64,000 nt of DNA from Oxalicibacterium solurbis (lineage in GTDB: Bacteria; Pseudomonadota; Gammaproteobacteria; Burkholderiales; Burkholderiaceae_D). The stretch lies in assembly GCF_014635845.1 (NCBI RefSeq), contig NZ_BMDP01000001.1, positions 372,001 to 436,000 on the forward strand, in the 5' to 3' direction. The notes below the pieces were generated by a model that worked only from the letters and a program-made list of their open reading frames with translations, was not told the DNA's origin and searched no databases. Positions within the stretch are counted from its first letter, which is position 1. The number at the start of each line of letters is the position of its first letter. This document shows, piece by piece, positions 8,414 to 17,734 of the stretch. The position numbers and the translations under genes were made by a program.

Positions 8414-10069
8414 ATGCCCCTACCAAAAATTCCGACCAAGCCGGCTGCATTGCTGTCTCCACAAGACTATCCAAAGGCTGACAAGGAAAAGATCGTCAAA
8501 CCGCTGACCCTGATCGAACCCGTTGCACGCAAGACCGATACGCCTCCTGCTTCACCACGTGCCAAGATCGACAAGATTCCTGTCGAAAAACCACGCGCCG
8601 TTTCTTCGCAAGCGGCAGCTCCCGCATCGAAGACGAATCGCCGTCCGATCGCCAAGGTCGGCGGCATGACGAAATTGTTCGTGCTCGATACCAATGTGTT
8701 GATGCACGATCCGACTTCGTTGTTCCGTTTCGAGGAGCACGACGTCTATCTGCCGATGGTCACGCTGGAAGAACTGGACAACCACAAGAAGGGCATGTCC
8801 GAAGTGGCACGTAGCGCACGCCAGGTCTCGCGCTCGCTGGACGCACTGGTCAGCGGTATTGAAGAAAACGAAATCGACGAAGGCATTCCGCTCTCCAAGC
8901 TCGGCAACAAGGATGCGCGCGGACGCCTGTTCTTCCAGACCAAATTGCAGAATGTCTCGCTTCCCGACGGCCTGCCGATCGGCAAGGCCGACAACCAGAT
9001 CCTCGGCGTGGTCCGCGCACTGGAAGACCAGTACCCCGGCCGCGCCATCGTGCTGGTCTCCAAGGACATCAACATGCGCATCAAGGCGCGCGCGATGGGC
9101 CTGCCGGCGGAGGAATACTTCAACGACCACGTCCTCGAAGATACCGACCTGCTCTATTCCGGCATCCTGCAGCTGCCGGACGATTTCTGGACCAAGCACG
9201 GCAAGGGCATGGAATCGTGGCAGGAAAACAAGCACGGTACCGGCTATACCTTCTACCGTCTGACCGGCCCGCTGGTGCCGCAGATGCTGGTCAACCAGTT
9301 CGTCTTCATGGAGCCGCAGAACGGCGAAGCGTCCTTCTACGGACAGGTGCGCCAGATCAACGGCAAGACCGCCGTGATCCAGACGCTGCGCGACTACACG
9401 CACACCAAGAACAGCGTGTGGGGCGTGACGGCGCGCAACCGTGAACAGAACTTCGCGCTGAACCTGTTGATGGATCCGGAATGCGATTTCGTCACGCTGC
9501 TCGGCCAGGCCGGCACCGGCAAGACGCTACTGGCACTCGCATCGGGTCTGGCGCAGGTGCTGGAAACCAAGCTCTACAGCGAAATCATCGTCACCCGCGT
9601 GACGGTACCGGTCGGCGAAGACATCGGCTTCCTGCCGGGTACCGAGGAAGAAAAGATGTCGCCGTGGATGGGCGCCTTCGACGACAACCTCGAAGTGCTG
9701 AACAAGGCCGACACCGATGCCGGCGAATGGGGACGTGCCGCGACGCAGGATCTGATCCGTTCGCGCATCAAGATCAAATCGCTGAACTTCATGCGCGGCC
9801 GCACCTTCGTCAACAAGTACCTGATCATCGACGAGGCGCAGAACCTGACGCCGAAGCAGATGAAGACGCTGGTCACGCGTGCCGGCCCCGGTACCAAGAT
9901 CGTCTGCCTCGGCAACATCGCGCAGATCGATACGCCGTACCTGACCGAAGGCTCCAGCGGCCTGACCTACGTGGTCGACCGCTTCAAGGGCTGGACGCAC
10001 AGCGGCCACGTGACGCTGGCGCGCGGCGAACGCTCGCGCCTGGCGGATCACGCAAGCGACGTGCTGTAA
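8414..10069 (+). CDS. PIN-domain PhoH-family ATPase (PhoH2/YlaK type)
   Basis: A 551-residue protein joining an N-terminal PIN ribonuclease domain to a C-terminal PhoH ATPase, the arrangement described as PhoH2, reported in mycobacteria to act as an RNA helicase/RNase. The PIN domain starts near residue 86 (KLFVLDTNVLMHDP) with further acidic residues in TLEELDNHKKG. The ATPase has a Walker A motif (GQAGTGKT, about 364-371) and a Walker B motif (IIDEAQNLTPKQ, about 470). Residues 1-80 are a Lys/Pro/Ala-rich, probably disordered tail. ATG 8414 is chosen over the longer open frame because the upstream part overlaps the bcp terminator. Confidence 0.9.
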   Translation: MPLPKIPTKPAALLSPQDYPKADKEKIVKPLTLIEPVARKTDTPPASPRAKIDKIPVEKPRAVSSQAAAPASKTNRRPIAKVGGMTKLFVLDTNVLMHDPTSLFRFEEHDVYLPMVTLEELDNHKKGMSEVARSARQVSRSLDALVSGIEENEIDEGIPLSKLGNKDARGRLFFQTKLQNVSLPDGLPIGKADNQILGVVRALEDQYPGRAIVLVSKDINMRIKARAMGLPAEEYFNDHVLEDTDLLYSGILQLPDDFWTKHGKGMESWQENKHGTGYTFYRLTGPLVPQMLVNQFVFMEPQNGEASFYGQVRQINGKTAVIQTLRDYTHTKNSVWGVTARNREQNFALNLLMDPECDFVTLLGQAGTGKTLLALASGLAQVLETKLYSEIIVTRVTVPVGEDIGFLPGTEEEKMSPWMGAFDDNLEVLNKADTDAGEWGRAATQDLIRSRIKIKSLNFMRGRTFVNKYLIIDEAQNLTPKQMKTLVTRAGPGTKIVCLGNIAQIDTPYLTEGSSGLTYVVDRFKGWTHSGHVTLARGERSRLADHASDVL

Positions 10070-10087
10070 TCGCAGTACGCCACAAAC

Positions 10088-10121
10088 AAAAAAGCCTGCC
10101 ATTTCACTGGCAGGCTTTTTT
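10088..10121. terminator. Bidirectional intrinsic terminator between phoH and pit genes
   Basis: Stem GCCTGCCA/TGGCAGGC with a six-base loop, flanked by six A on the left and six T on the right, so it can end transcription from both sides. It lies between two convergent genes. Confidence 0.88.
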
Positions 10122-10134
10122 ATTGCGGGGTGGA

Positions 10135-11142
10135 TCAAAGAATCATCGTGCCGAACCACCAGGCGATTGCCGCAGCAAAAGCCGAAGCGGGAATCGTGAA
10201 AATCCATGCCCAGACGATATTGCCTGCCACGCCCCAGCGCACAGCCGACATCTTGCGCGATGCCCCGACACCGACGATGGCGCCCGTGATCGTATGCGTA
10301 GTCGAAACCGGCACACCCAGCGCCGTCGCCAGGAACAGCGTAAAGGCACCGCCGGTTTCCGCGCAAAAGCCGCCAACCGGTTTCAGCTTGGTAATTTTCT
10401 GTCCCATCGTCTTGACGATGCGCCAGCCGCCGAACAGCGTGCCGAGACTGATGGCGCTATAGCAACTGATCACCACCCACATCGGCAATGGATCTGCGGG
10501 AGCCGATACGCCGGCAGCAATCAGCAGCATCCAGATGATGCCCATCGTCTTCTGCGCATCGTTGCCGCCATGACCCAGGCTGTACATGGCCGCAGAGATT
10601 AACTGCAGGCGGCGAAAAAGGCGATCGACCGTACGCTGCGACGATCGCACGAACAGCCACGACACGATCACCATCATCAATGCTCCGAAAATGAAGCCGA
10701 GCAGCGGCGACAGCACGATGAACAGGATGATCTTGATCAGGCCGGACGCGACCAGCGCATCGGTGCCCGCCTTGGCGACGGCCGCACCGACCAGACCGCC
10801 GATCAGCGCATGCGAGGAAGAGGACGGCAATCCGAAATACCAGGTGACGACGTTCCACATGATGGCGCCGACCAGTGCGCCGAATACCACGTAATGATCG
10901 ATGACGTGCGGATCGATGGTGCCCTTGCCGATCATCGATGCCACCTTCAGATGAAAAACGCCGATCGCGATGAAATTGAAGGCTGCCGCCATCGCTACGG
11001 CCGTCTGTGGCTTCAGCACGCCGGTCGACACGACGGTTGCAATGGCATTCGCCGCATCATGAAATCCGTTCATGAAATCGAACACCAGTGCCAGCACGAT
11101 CAGGAATGCGAGCACGGTAAGGCTCATGTGAAGAGTTTGCAT
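10135..11142 (-). CDS. Low-affinity inorganic phosphate transporter (Pit family)
   Basis: A 335-residue integral membrane protein of the PiT family, which moves phosphate (often as a metal-phosphate complex) using the proton gradient. The duplicated family signatures are present: DFMNGFHDAANAIATVV near residue 25 and LGHGGNDAQKTMGIIW near residue 195. About ten hydrophobic segments are visible. It is preceded on the same strand by a DUF47 gene, the usual Pit accessory partner, 73 bases upstream, so the two are probably one operon. Confidence 0.92.
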   Translation of the reverse strand: MQTLHMSLTVLAFLIVLALVFDFMNGFHDAANAIATVVSTGVLKPQTAVAMAAAFNFIAIGVFHLKVASMIGKGTIDPHVIDHYVVFGALVGAIMWNVVTWYFGLPSSSSHALIGGLVGAAVAKAGTDALVASGLIKIILFIVLSPLLGFIFGALMMVIVSWLFVRSSQRTVDRLFRRLQLISAAMYSLGHGGNDAQKTMGIIWMLLIAAGVSAPADPLPMWVVISCYSAISLGTLFGGWRIVKTMGQKITKLKPVGGFCAETGGAFTLFLATALGVPVSTTHTITGAIVGVGASRKMSAVRWGVAGNIVWAWIFTIPASAFAAAIAWWFGTMIL

Positions 11143-11215
11143 GGGTATCTAGTCTTGGTTCAATGCATCTGATCAGGCCGTACGACCCGACCGAAGGAAA
11201 CGCCTGTGCGTCGTG

Positions 11216-11842
11216 TCATGCGTTTTCGACGATGATGCCTTCGATGATGTTGGAAACGTCTTCGCAGCGGTCCGTCACCGTTTCCAGCAGTTCATAGATC
11301 GCCTTCAGCTTGATGAGATTGCGCACGTCCGGTTCCTCGCGGAACAGCTTGGACATGGCGGCACGCATCACGTGATCGGCATCGGACTCCAGGCGATCGA
11401 TTTCCTGGCAGATGCCGAGGATTTCGCGCGAATTATCCATGTTGTCGAGCAGCTTGACGGCTGCCGCCACCTTCTCGATACAGGCCTGGCACAGTTCGGC
11501 CAGACGCTTGGCTTCCGGCGTGATGGCCTTGATGTCGTACAGGGAAATGGTCTGTGCCGCATCCTCGAGCAGATCGAGGATATCGTCCATGCGCGAGATC
11601 AACTGGTGGATATCGTCACGATCCAGCGGTGTGATGAAGGTCTTGTGCAGTGCATCCAGCGTTGCGTGCGTCACCTTGTCGGCCTGTTTTTCGATGCTCT
11701 CGATCGCATGCACGCGGATTTCGAGATCGTCGAAATTGGTCATCAGCGCAACCATTTCCTTCGCACCCTTGACGCAGTATTCGGCATGCTCGTTGAAGAG
11801 ATCGAAGAATTTGCCGTCTTTCGGCAGGAGTCGTCCAAACAT
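11216..11842 (-). CDS. DUF47 family Pit accessory protein (PhoU-like)
   Basis: A 208-residue, all-helical, acidic protein of the DUF47/TIGR00153 family, related in fold to PhoU. Such proteins are encoded next to Pit transporters and are thought to regulate or assist them. FGRLLPKDGKFFDLFNEHA at the start and the repeated heptad-like pattern with EKQADKVTH and DRLESDADHVMR fit the family. Neighbourhood (pit directly downstream) supports the role; the exact mechanism is not known. Confidence 0.88.
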   Translation of the reverse strand: MFGRLLPKDGKFFDLFNEHAEYCVKGAKEMVALMTNFDDLEIRVHAIESIEKQADKVTHATLDALHKTFITPLDRDDIHQLISRMDDILDLLEDAAQTISLYDIKAITPEAKRLAELCQACIEKVAAAVKLLDNMDNSREILGICQEIDRLESDADHVMRAAMSKLFREEPDVRNLIKLKAIYELLETVTDRCEDVSNIIEGIIVENA

Positions 11843-11936
11843 GATTATTCTCTTTGAAAATTAGAATAGGGAAACCGGATAGGAAACCGCCCTGACCTGG
11901 CGGTGAATCGAGAAAGTCATGGCGCAGCGGATCATG

Positions 11937-13322
11937 TCAGTCGCCCTGATATACCGAAGCCGAACCGGTATAGTTATCGAATTTCGTGTACTGGCCGAGA
12001 AAGGTCAGGCGCACCGCGCCAATCGGACCGTTACGCTGTTTGCCGATGATGATTTCGGCCGTGCCCTTGTCGGGCGAATCGGGGTTGTAGACCTCATCGC
12101 GGTAGATGAACAGGATCACGTCGGCATCCTGTTCGATAGCACCGGATTCGCGCAGATCGGACATCACAGGACGTTTGTTCGGACGTTGCTCCAGCGAACG
12201 GTTCAGCTGCGACAACGCAATCACCGGGCAATTCAACTCTTTCGCCAGGCCCTTCAGGTTACGCGAGATCTCGGAAATTTCGGTCGCGCGGTTTTCGCCT
12301 GCCGAGTTTGCCGCCATCAACTGCAGGTAATCGATGATGATCAGGCCGAGCTTGCCGCATTGACGCGAAAGGCGGCGCGCACGCGCACGCAACTCCATCG
12401 AGTTCAGTGCCGGCGTTTCATCGATGAACAATTGCGCATCGTTCATCTTCTGGATCGCGTGCGTCAGGCGCGGCCAGTCTTCATCGACCAGACGGCCGGT
12501 ACGCAGGCGATGCTGATCGAGACGACCGACCGAACCCAGCATACGCATCGCCAGCTGCGTGCCGCCCATTTCCATCGAGAACACGGCAACCGGCAGGCCG
12601 CTCTCGATCGCGACGTTCTCGCCGATGTTGACCGAAAATGCCGTCTTACCCATCGACGGACGGCCGGCGACGATGACCAGGTCGCCCGGCTGCAGGCCGG
12701 ACGTCATGCGGTCGAGATCGGCAAAGCCGGTCGGTACGCCGGTGATGTCGCTGGTGCTGTCGCGGTTGTACAGTTCGTCGATGCGTTCGACGACCTGCGT
12801 CAACAGCGGCTGGATTTCCTGGAAACCTTGCGCGCCGCGCGCGCCCTCTTCCGCGATCGAGAAAATCTTGGATTCGGCCTCGTCCAGCATCTGCTTGACT
12901 TCCTTGCCCTGCGGATTGAAGGCAGCACCGGAAATTTCGTCGGAAACGGTGATCAGCTTGCGCAGCACTGCGCGGTCGCGCACGATCTCGGCATAGCGCC
13001 GGATATTGGCCGCCGACGGCGTGTTCTGTGCCAGCGCGTTCAGGTAGGCAACACCACCGACCTCCTCGGCCTTGCCGCTATTGGTCAGCGCTTCAAAGAC
13101 GGTGATGACATCAGCCGGACGCGAACCGTTGATCAGCTTGGCGATGTGCTGGAAGATGATGCGGTGATCGTAGCGGTAGAAGTCTTCCTGACTGACGAAG
13201 TCCGCGATACGGTCCCATGCCGCGTTGTCCAGCAGCAGGCCGCCCAGAACAGATTGTTCCGATTCGATGGAGTGCGGCGGAACACGAAGGGAGTCGAGCT
13301 GCGGATCGGCTGGCGTATTCAT
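11937..13322 (-). CDS. dnaB: Replicative DNA helicase DnaB
   Basis: A 461-residue hexameric helicase of the replication fork, close in length to E. coli DnaB (471). The start at 13322 (MNTPADPQLDSLRVPP) is chosen; an ATG two codons upstream is possible. The N-terminal domain (HSIESEQSVLGGLLLDN) is followed by the RecA-like core with Walker A GRPSMGKTAF, Walker B region LIIIDYLQLM and the DnaB signature SQLNRSLEQRPNKRP. It lies downstream of rpsF-priB-rpsR-rplI, a common order, but a strong terminator separates it from rplI. Confidence 0.96.
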   Translation of the reverse strand: MNTPADPQLDSLRVPPHSIESEQSVLGGLLLDNAAWDRIADFVSQEDFYRYDHRIIFQHIAKLINGSRPADVITVFEALTNSGKAEEVGGVAYLNALAQNTPSAANIRRYAEIVRDRAVLRKLITVSDEISGAAFNPQGKEVKQMLDEAESKIFSIAEEGARGAQGFQEIQPLLTQVVERIDELYNRDSTSDITGVPTGFADLDRMTSGLQPGDLVIVAGRPSMGKTAFSVNIGENVAIESGLPVAVFSMEMGGTQLAMRMLGSVGRLDQHRLRTGRLVDEDWPRLTHAIQKMNDAQLFIDETPALNSMELRARARRLSRQCGKLGLIIIDYLQLMAANSAGENRATEISEISRNLKGLAKELNCPVIALSQLNRSLEQRPNKRPVMSDLRESGAIEQDADVILFIYRDEVYNPDSPDKGTAEIIIGKQRNGPIGAVRLTFLGQYTKFDNYTGSASVYQGD

Positions 13323-13372
13323 GGCGCGCATTATACCTGCTGGTGAACGATGCTTAGAGGAAGCGGACAAGA

Positions 13373-13398
13373 AAAAAGCCGGGAAAACCCGGCTTTTT
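13373..13398 (-). terminator. Intrinsic terminator of the rpsF-rplI operon
   Basis: AAAAAAGCCGGG, a four-base loop and CCCGGCTTTTT form a 7 bp GC-rich stem with A and T tracts on the two sides. It lies 25 bases beyond the rplI stop and upstream of dnaB. Confidence 0.85.
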
Positions 13399-13422
13399 GT
13401 TGCATCGAATGCAGTACTGCTT

Positions 13423-13875
13423 TTAGGCCTGCTCGCCGACCACGGAAATCGTGATATCGACGACAACGTCGGTGTGCAGAGCCACCGAAACCGGGTGCTC
13501 GCCGGTCATCTTCAGCGGGCCTTGCGGCATGCGGATCTGTGCCTTTTCGACAGCGAAACCTTGTTTACCCAGCGCTTCGGCGATGTCGTGGTTGGTGACG
13601 GAACCGAACAGGCGGCCATCGACGCCAGCTTTCTGACCAATCTGAATTGCTTGGCCAGACAGTTTTTCGCCTTGACCTTGCGCAGCAGCCAGTTTTTCCG
13701 CAGCGACTTTTTCCAGCTCGGCGCGCTTGACTTCGAATTCAGCCAGCGCAGCAGCCGTTGCACGACGTGCCTTGCGTTGCGGGATCAGGAAGTTACGTGC
13801 GTAGCCGTCTTTCACTTTGACGACTTCGCCGAGGTTGCCGAGATTAACGACTTTTTCCAACAGAATGACTTGCAT
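13423..13875 (-). CDS. rplI: 50S ribosomal protein L9
   Basis: A 150-residue L9 with the conserved N-terminal RNA-binding domain ([19 protein letters not shown], then [12 protein letters not shown]), a long central helix rich in Ala, Glu and Lys, and the C-terminal domain. L9 binds 23S rRNA and helps maintain reading frame. It is the last gene of the rpsF-priB-rpsR-rplI operon, with a terminator right behind it. Length equals that of E. coli L9 (149). Confidence 0.97.
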   Translation of the reverse strand: MQVILLEKVVNLGNLGEVVKVKDGYARNFLIPQRKARRATAAALAEFEVKRAELEKVAAEKLAAAQGQGEKLSGQAIQIGQKAGVDGRLFGSVTNHDIAEALGKQGFAVEKAQIRMPQGPLKMTGEHPVSVALHTDVVVDITISVVGEQA

Positions 13876-13901
13876 GTTTTTTCTCCTGATTCAGTCGTTG
13901 A

Positions 13902-14186
13902 TTAGGCGTTGTGCAGATCGGTGTACGGCAGCAGCGCGAGGAAACGTGCGCGCTTGATCGCCGTATCCACTTGGCGCTGGTAGATCGCCTTGGTACCGGT
14001 CAGGCGTGCCGGCATGATCTTGCCGTTTTCCTGGACGAAATCCTTCAACGTGTCGATGTCTTTGTAATCGACCTGCTCGACGCCTGCAGCGGTGAAGCGG
14101 CAGAACTTCTTGCGTTTGAACAGCGGGTTCTGCTGTTTGCGTTTTTCTTTCAGTTTGTTCTTGTCGAATTTTTTACCGAATGCCAT
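13902..14186 (-). CDS. rpsR: 30S ribosomal protein S18
   Basis: A 94-residue basic protein with the family signature [16 protein letters not shown] and [22 protein letters not shown] (shown in part). It has a longer Lys-rich N-terminus than E. coli S18 (75 residues), as is usual in betaproteobacteria. S18 forms a heterodimer with S6 on the small-subunit platform, and rpsF is in the same operon. Confidence 0.97.
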   Translation of the reverse strand: MAFGKKFDKNKLKEKRKQQNPLFKRKKFCRFTAAGVEQVDYKDIDTLKDFVQENGKIMPARLTGTKAIYQRQVDTAIKRARFLALLPYTDLHNA

Positions 14187-14201
14187 TTTTGGCTCCTGTA
14201 T

Positions 14202-14495
14202 CTAAATGTGTTTTTCGAAATCTGTGAGATGGAAAACAAGGCTTTTGCCGTTGCGTCCCTTGCGTGCCAGAAAACCTGTGAATCTGAATGTCCCGCCCAG
14301 TTCGGCCTGATTGAACCTGCCCGAAATCTCGCCCGCGGCAATCGCGGCAATCTCGAACTCGACCAATCTGGGGATTCCTGCTTCGACCTGCTGCGAACTG
14401 TGCAGCAATCTTGCTTCCACTATCGGTACGCCTGCCGGCGTGTAGCGCAGAATTTCGCGCTCGGCGATGGTAGCAACGAACTGAAGCTGGTTCAC
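14202..14495 (-). CDS. priB: Primosomal replication protein PriB
   Basis: A 97-residue single OB-fold protein of the PriB family, which works with PriA to restart stalled replication forks. MNQLQFVATIAEREILRYTP at the N-terminus and GTFRFTGFLARKGRNGKSL near the C-terminus fit the family. Its place between rpsF and rpsR is the classic location and removes doubt about a stray SSB. Spacing to rpsR is 15 bases. Confidence 0.93.
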   Translation of the reverse strand: MNQLQFVATIAEREILRYTPAGVPIVEARLLHSSQQVEAGIPRLVEFEIAAIAAGEISGRFNQAELGGTFRFTGFLARKGRNGKSLVFHLTDFEKHI

Positions 14496-14541
14496 GAAAC
14501 TGGTTCAAAGACCTGATTCACACTCCTGTACGTCAATGGAC

Positions 14542-14910
14542 TCAGGCAGCAGGCGCCTCGTTGCGATGGCTCTTGGCAGCATCTTCCTTCTGCACGGCCT
14601 TCATCATCGGCGATGGCGCGGTTTCGGCCTTCTTCATTTTCACGGTCAGATGACGCAGAACGGCATCGTTGAATTTGAAGCCGGTTTCGATTTCAGCCAG
14701 CGTTTCGCTGTCACATTCGATGTTCAGGCAGACGTAGTGTGCTTTCGCCAGTTTCTGGATCATGTAGGCCATTTGACGACGGCCCCAGTCTTCCACGCGG
14801 TGGATAACGCCGCCGCGTGCGGTGACGATACCTTTGTAGCGCTCGATCATCGCAGGCACTTGCTCGCTTTGATCGGGATGCACGATGAATACGATTTCAT
14901 AATGACGCAT
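14542..14910 (-). CDS. rpsF: 30S ribosomal protein S6
   Basis: A 122-residue S6 with [19 protein letters not shown] at the N-terminus, the conserved [16 protein letters not shown] block and a C-terminal tail ending in [10 protein letters not shown]. It is the first gene of the operon and binds S18 on the 30S platform. In other bacteria an S6:S18 binding element in the leader autoregulates the operon; the leader here was not resolved. Confidence 0.97.
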   Translation of the reverse strand: MRHYEIVFIVHPDQSEQVPAMIERYKGIVTARGGVIHRVEDWGRRQMAYMIQKLAKAHYVCLNIECDSETLAEIETGFKFNDAVLRHLTVKMKKAETAPSPMMKAVQKEDAAKSHRNEAPAA

Positions 14911-15118
14911 GTAAGCTCCTTATGGACTTGATTAAACGCCCACCCCGGCGTCAGACGAGTGTGGGAAGAGGAAAAGCCCGAAACTATACCGCGGATTCGT
15001 CGAAAATTCAATCCATTCAAGCATTTAGGGCCACGCCGGCTGCCGCTTTGACCACATCCGGCAAGATGCGATGACGCATGGCGCTTGCATTGATGCAAAT
15101 ACTGTATAAAATCCCATA

Positions 15119-15134
15119 CTGTCTGCATTCACAG
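15119..15134 (+). promoter_or_regulatory. LexA box upstream of lexA
   Basis: CTGT, eight bases and ACAG: a full match to the LexA operator pattern CTGT-N8-ACAG. It ends 11 bases before the lexA start codon, as expected for autoregulation. A second ACTGT half-site lies at 15101-15105 but lacks its partner. Confidence 0.8.
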
Positions 15135-15145
15135 CACAGGCCACC

Positions 15146-15799
15146 ATGATCAAGCTTACCGCCCGCCAGGAACAAATCCTCAATCTGATCCGCGATGCGA
15201 TCGAAAACACCGGCTTCCCGCCCACGCGTGCGGAAATTGCCGCCGAACTGGGTTTCCGTTCTGTCAACGCAGCAGAGGAACACCTGCAGGCGCTGGCCCG
15301 CAAGGGCGCAATCGAAATCTCGCCTGGCACGTCACGCGGCATCCGCTTGCGTGACAGCGGATCGAACGAACGCGAGGCGTCGACACAGATGGCATTGCCG
15401 CACCCTGCATTGATGCAACTGAGCCTGCCCCTGGTCGGCCGCGTTGCCGCCGGCTCCCCTATCCTGGCGCAGGAACATGTTGAACAGACTTACAACGTCG
15501 ATCCGTCGATGTTCCCGGTCAAGCCAGACTACCTGCTGAAAGTGCGCGGCATGTCGATGCGCGATGTCGGCATTCTGGATGGCGACTTGCTGGCAGTGAA
15601 AAAGACCGATCAGGCACGCAACGGCCAGATCGTGGTGGCACGCATCGGCGACGACGTGACGGTCAAGCGTTACCGCAAGACCGGCTCGGCCATCGAACTG
15701 CTGCCGGAAAACCCCGACTTCAAGGTCATTCGCGTGAGTGGCGGCGAGGATTTTGCGCTGGAAGGTCTGGCGGTCGGTCTGGTGCGTTCCTGGCACTGA
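15146..15799 (+). CDS. lexA: SOS repressor LexA
   Basis: A 217-residue repressor of the SOS regulon with an N-terminal winged-helix domain ([10 protein letters not shown] to about residue 70) and a C-terminal self-cleaving peptidase domain. The cleavage site is A102-G103 in GRVAAGSP. The catalytic Ser is S137 in RGMSMRD and the general-base Lys is K174 in DDVTVKRY. A consensus LexA box directly upstream indicates autorepression. The linker is slightly longer than in E. coli LexA (202 residues). Confidence 0.97.
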   Translation: MIKLTARQEQILNLIRDAIENTGFPPTRAEIAAELGFRSVNAAEEHLQALARKGAIEISPGTSRGIRLRDSGSNEREASTQMALPHPALMQLSLPLVGRVAAGSPILAQEHVEQTYNVDPSMFPVKPDYLLKVRGMSMRDVGILDGDLLAVKKTDQARNGQIVVARIGDDVTVKRYRKTGSAIELLPENPDFKVIRVSGGEDFALEGLAVGLVRSWH

Positions 15800-15859
15800 G
15801 CCGGGCTACCAATAGTTTGCTAAAGCCTTGCTTCTTCGAAGCTGGTTACCACGCCAGCC

Positions 15860-16621
15860 TCAATCCAGCCGGCGTCGCCTTTCGATGATCTGGCGCGCAA
15901 TGCCGCGCAGGATGTTGACTTCTTCGGTTTCCAGCTGCGTGCGCGCAAACAGGCGCTTCAGGCGCGGCATCAGCTTCTTCGGGTTCTGCGGATCGAGGAA
16001 ATCGATCTGGACCAGGGCCTGCTCCAGATGCGCAAACATGCCCTCGACCTGCTCCGCACTGGCCGGCTCGCCCTGAAAACCGATGCCGGCCTCCGTCAGA
16101 TTTTCTCCCGATGCAGCCATGCGGCATTCGTATGCCAGCAACTGCACCGCCTGCGCCAGATTCAGCGAAGCGTATTCAGGATTGGCGGGAATGTTGATCA
16201 GCGCATTGCACTTCTCGACGATTTCGTTCGGCAGGCCGTAGCGCTCGTTGCCGAACACCAGCGCCACCGGCGCATCGATGGCCGACATCGTTGCCGATGC
16301 CGTACGGGGCGACAGGATGGGCGGCGAATATTCGCGCAGGCGCGCCGACAGCGCCGCGGCAAAATACACACCCTGCAAGGCTTCATCGATCGATGAAACG
16401 ACGCGCGCGCCTTTCAGCACGTCCAGCGCACCGCTGGCAAACGCGATCGCCTCCTCGTTCTGTGCAAACGCCGCGTCGCGCGGATTGACCAGCACCATCT
16501 CGGCAAATCCCATCGTCTTCATCGCGCGCGCGGCAGCACCGATATTGCCCGGATGGCTGGTTTCCACCAGCACGAAGCGCAGGCGTTTGAAAAGAGGCGT
16601 GTCGGTTTGCGGCTGGTTCAT
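15860..16621 (-). CDS. trmJ: tRNA (Cm32/Um32) methyltransferase TrmJ
   Basis: A 253-residue SPOUT-class 2'-O-ribose methyltransferase (TrmH group 1), expected to methylate position 32 of several tRNAs. RFVLVETSHPGNIGAAARAM at the N-terminus, LVFGNERYGLPNE and NIPANPEYASLNLAQAVQ are the three SPOUT motifs that form the knotted SAM site. It is divergent from suhB with a 154-base gap; suhB beside trmJ is a frequent pairing. Convergent with lexA. Confidence 0.92.
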   Translation of the reverse strand: MNQPQTDTPLFKRLRFVLVETSHPGNIGAAARAMKTMGFAEMVLVNPRDAAFAQNEEAIAFASGALDVLKGARVVSSIDEALQGVYFAAALSARLREYSPPILSPRTASATMSAIDAPVALVFGNERYGLPNEIVEKCNALINIPANPEYASLNLAQAVQLLAYECRMAASGENLTEAGIGFQGEPASAEQVEGMFAHLEQALVQIDFLDPQNPKKLMPRLKRLFARTQLETEEVNILRGIARQIIERRRRLD

Positions 16622-16775
16622 TTAAAATAGCGGCATTGCGCGGCAATCCGGCCGGAAGCGACGGTTTCATGCGATTTCTCGCCACTCGCCCAGCTCCATT
16701 TGCCGCATCGCTCATTAATTCGAATCGGGTAGCGCGTTCGCACAGGCGAAGCGCCGCCATTTTAACGGAATCCCT

Positions 16776-17567
16776 ATGCACCCCATGCTTAATACGGCGG
16801 TCAAGGCCGCGCGTCGCGGCGCCGCCGTCATCAACCGCGCTTCGTTCGACCTGGATCGCGTCAAGGTCACCGACAAGGGGCACAACGACTTCGTCACCGA
16901 AGTCGACCGCGCCGCCGAACAGGCGATCGTCGAGATTCTGTTGAGTGCCTATCCCGATCATGCCGTACTCGCCGAGGAATCCGGCGCATCGGCCAACCTG
17001 CACGACGAATCCGAAAACGTCTGGATCATCGATCCGCTCGACGGCACCACCAACTTCATCCACGGCTTTCCGCAGTACTGCGTCTCGATCGCGCTGCAAC
17101 AGAAAGGCCAGATCACACAGGCCGTCGTCTACGATCCGACGCGCAACGACCTCTTCACCGCCAGCAAGGGTGGCGGCGCTTTCCTGAACGAGAAACGCAT
17201 CCGCGTCTCCAAGCGCGACAAGCTGTCCGAAGCATTGCTCGGCACCGGCTTCCCGTTCCGCGACATGCGTCGTCTCGACGAATACATCGAAATGTTCAAG
17301 GCCATCATCAAGAATTCGGCCGGCCTGCGCCGTCCCGGCTCGGCCGCACTGGATCTGGCTTACGTGGCAGCCGGTCGCTTCGACGGCTTTTTCGAAAAGG
17401 GTCTGAAGCCGTGGGACATCGCCGCAGGCTCGCTGCTAGTCACCGAGGCGGGCGGCATCATGGGCGACTTCACCGGCGAATCCGACTATCTGTACAAGGG
17501 CGACATCATCGCCGGCTCGCCGAAGATCTTCGCGCAGATGGTCGCCCTGCTCGCTCCGTACAAATAA
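16776..17567 (+). CDS. suhB: Inositol-1-monophosphatase family protein SuhB
   Basis: A 263-residue Mg-dependent phosphatase of the SuhB family. Metal-binding motifs are visible: EESG near residue 67, [15 protein letters not shown] near 85 and [16 protein letters not shown] near 212. In E. coli SuhB also takes part in rRNA antitermination; whether this applies here is inference. Length equals that of the E. coli protein (267). Confidence 0.94.
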   Translation: MHPMLNTAVKAARRGAAVINRASFDLDRVKVTDKGHNDFVTEVDRAAEQAIVEILLSAYPDHAVLAEESGASANLHDESENVWIIDPLDGTTNFIHGFPQYCVSIALQQKGQITQAVVYDPTRNDLFTASKGGGAFLNEKRIRVSKRDKLSEALLGTGFPFRDMRRLDEYIEMFKAIIKNSAGLRRPGSAALDLAYVAAGRFDGFFEKGLKPWDIAAGSLLVTEAGGIMGDFTGESDYLYKGDIIAGSPKIFAQMVALLAPYK

Positions 17568-17734
17568 ACACGGCAAATTGCGGCGCTGCGAGAACAGCGC
17601 TGCTATACTGCAGCCACGCGGCATCGCACCAGTCTCCTGCCGCCGTCCATAACGACACTCCCAACACCGAATCCGTTTGCCTGCGACTGGCGCTCCACGG
17701 CGACAGGCCGATCACTTTTTTCATCGAGTTTCAT

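Noticed and set aside
15101-15116. Second LexA box upstream of lexA
   Set aside because: It has the CTGT half but no ACAG partner at the right distance.
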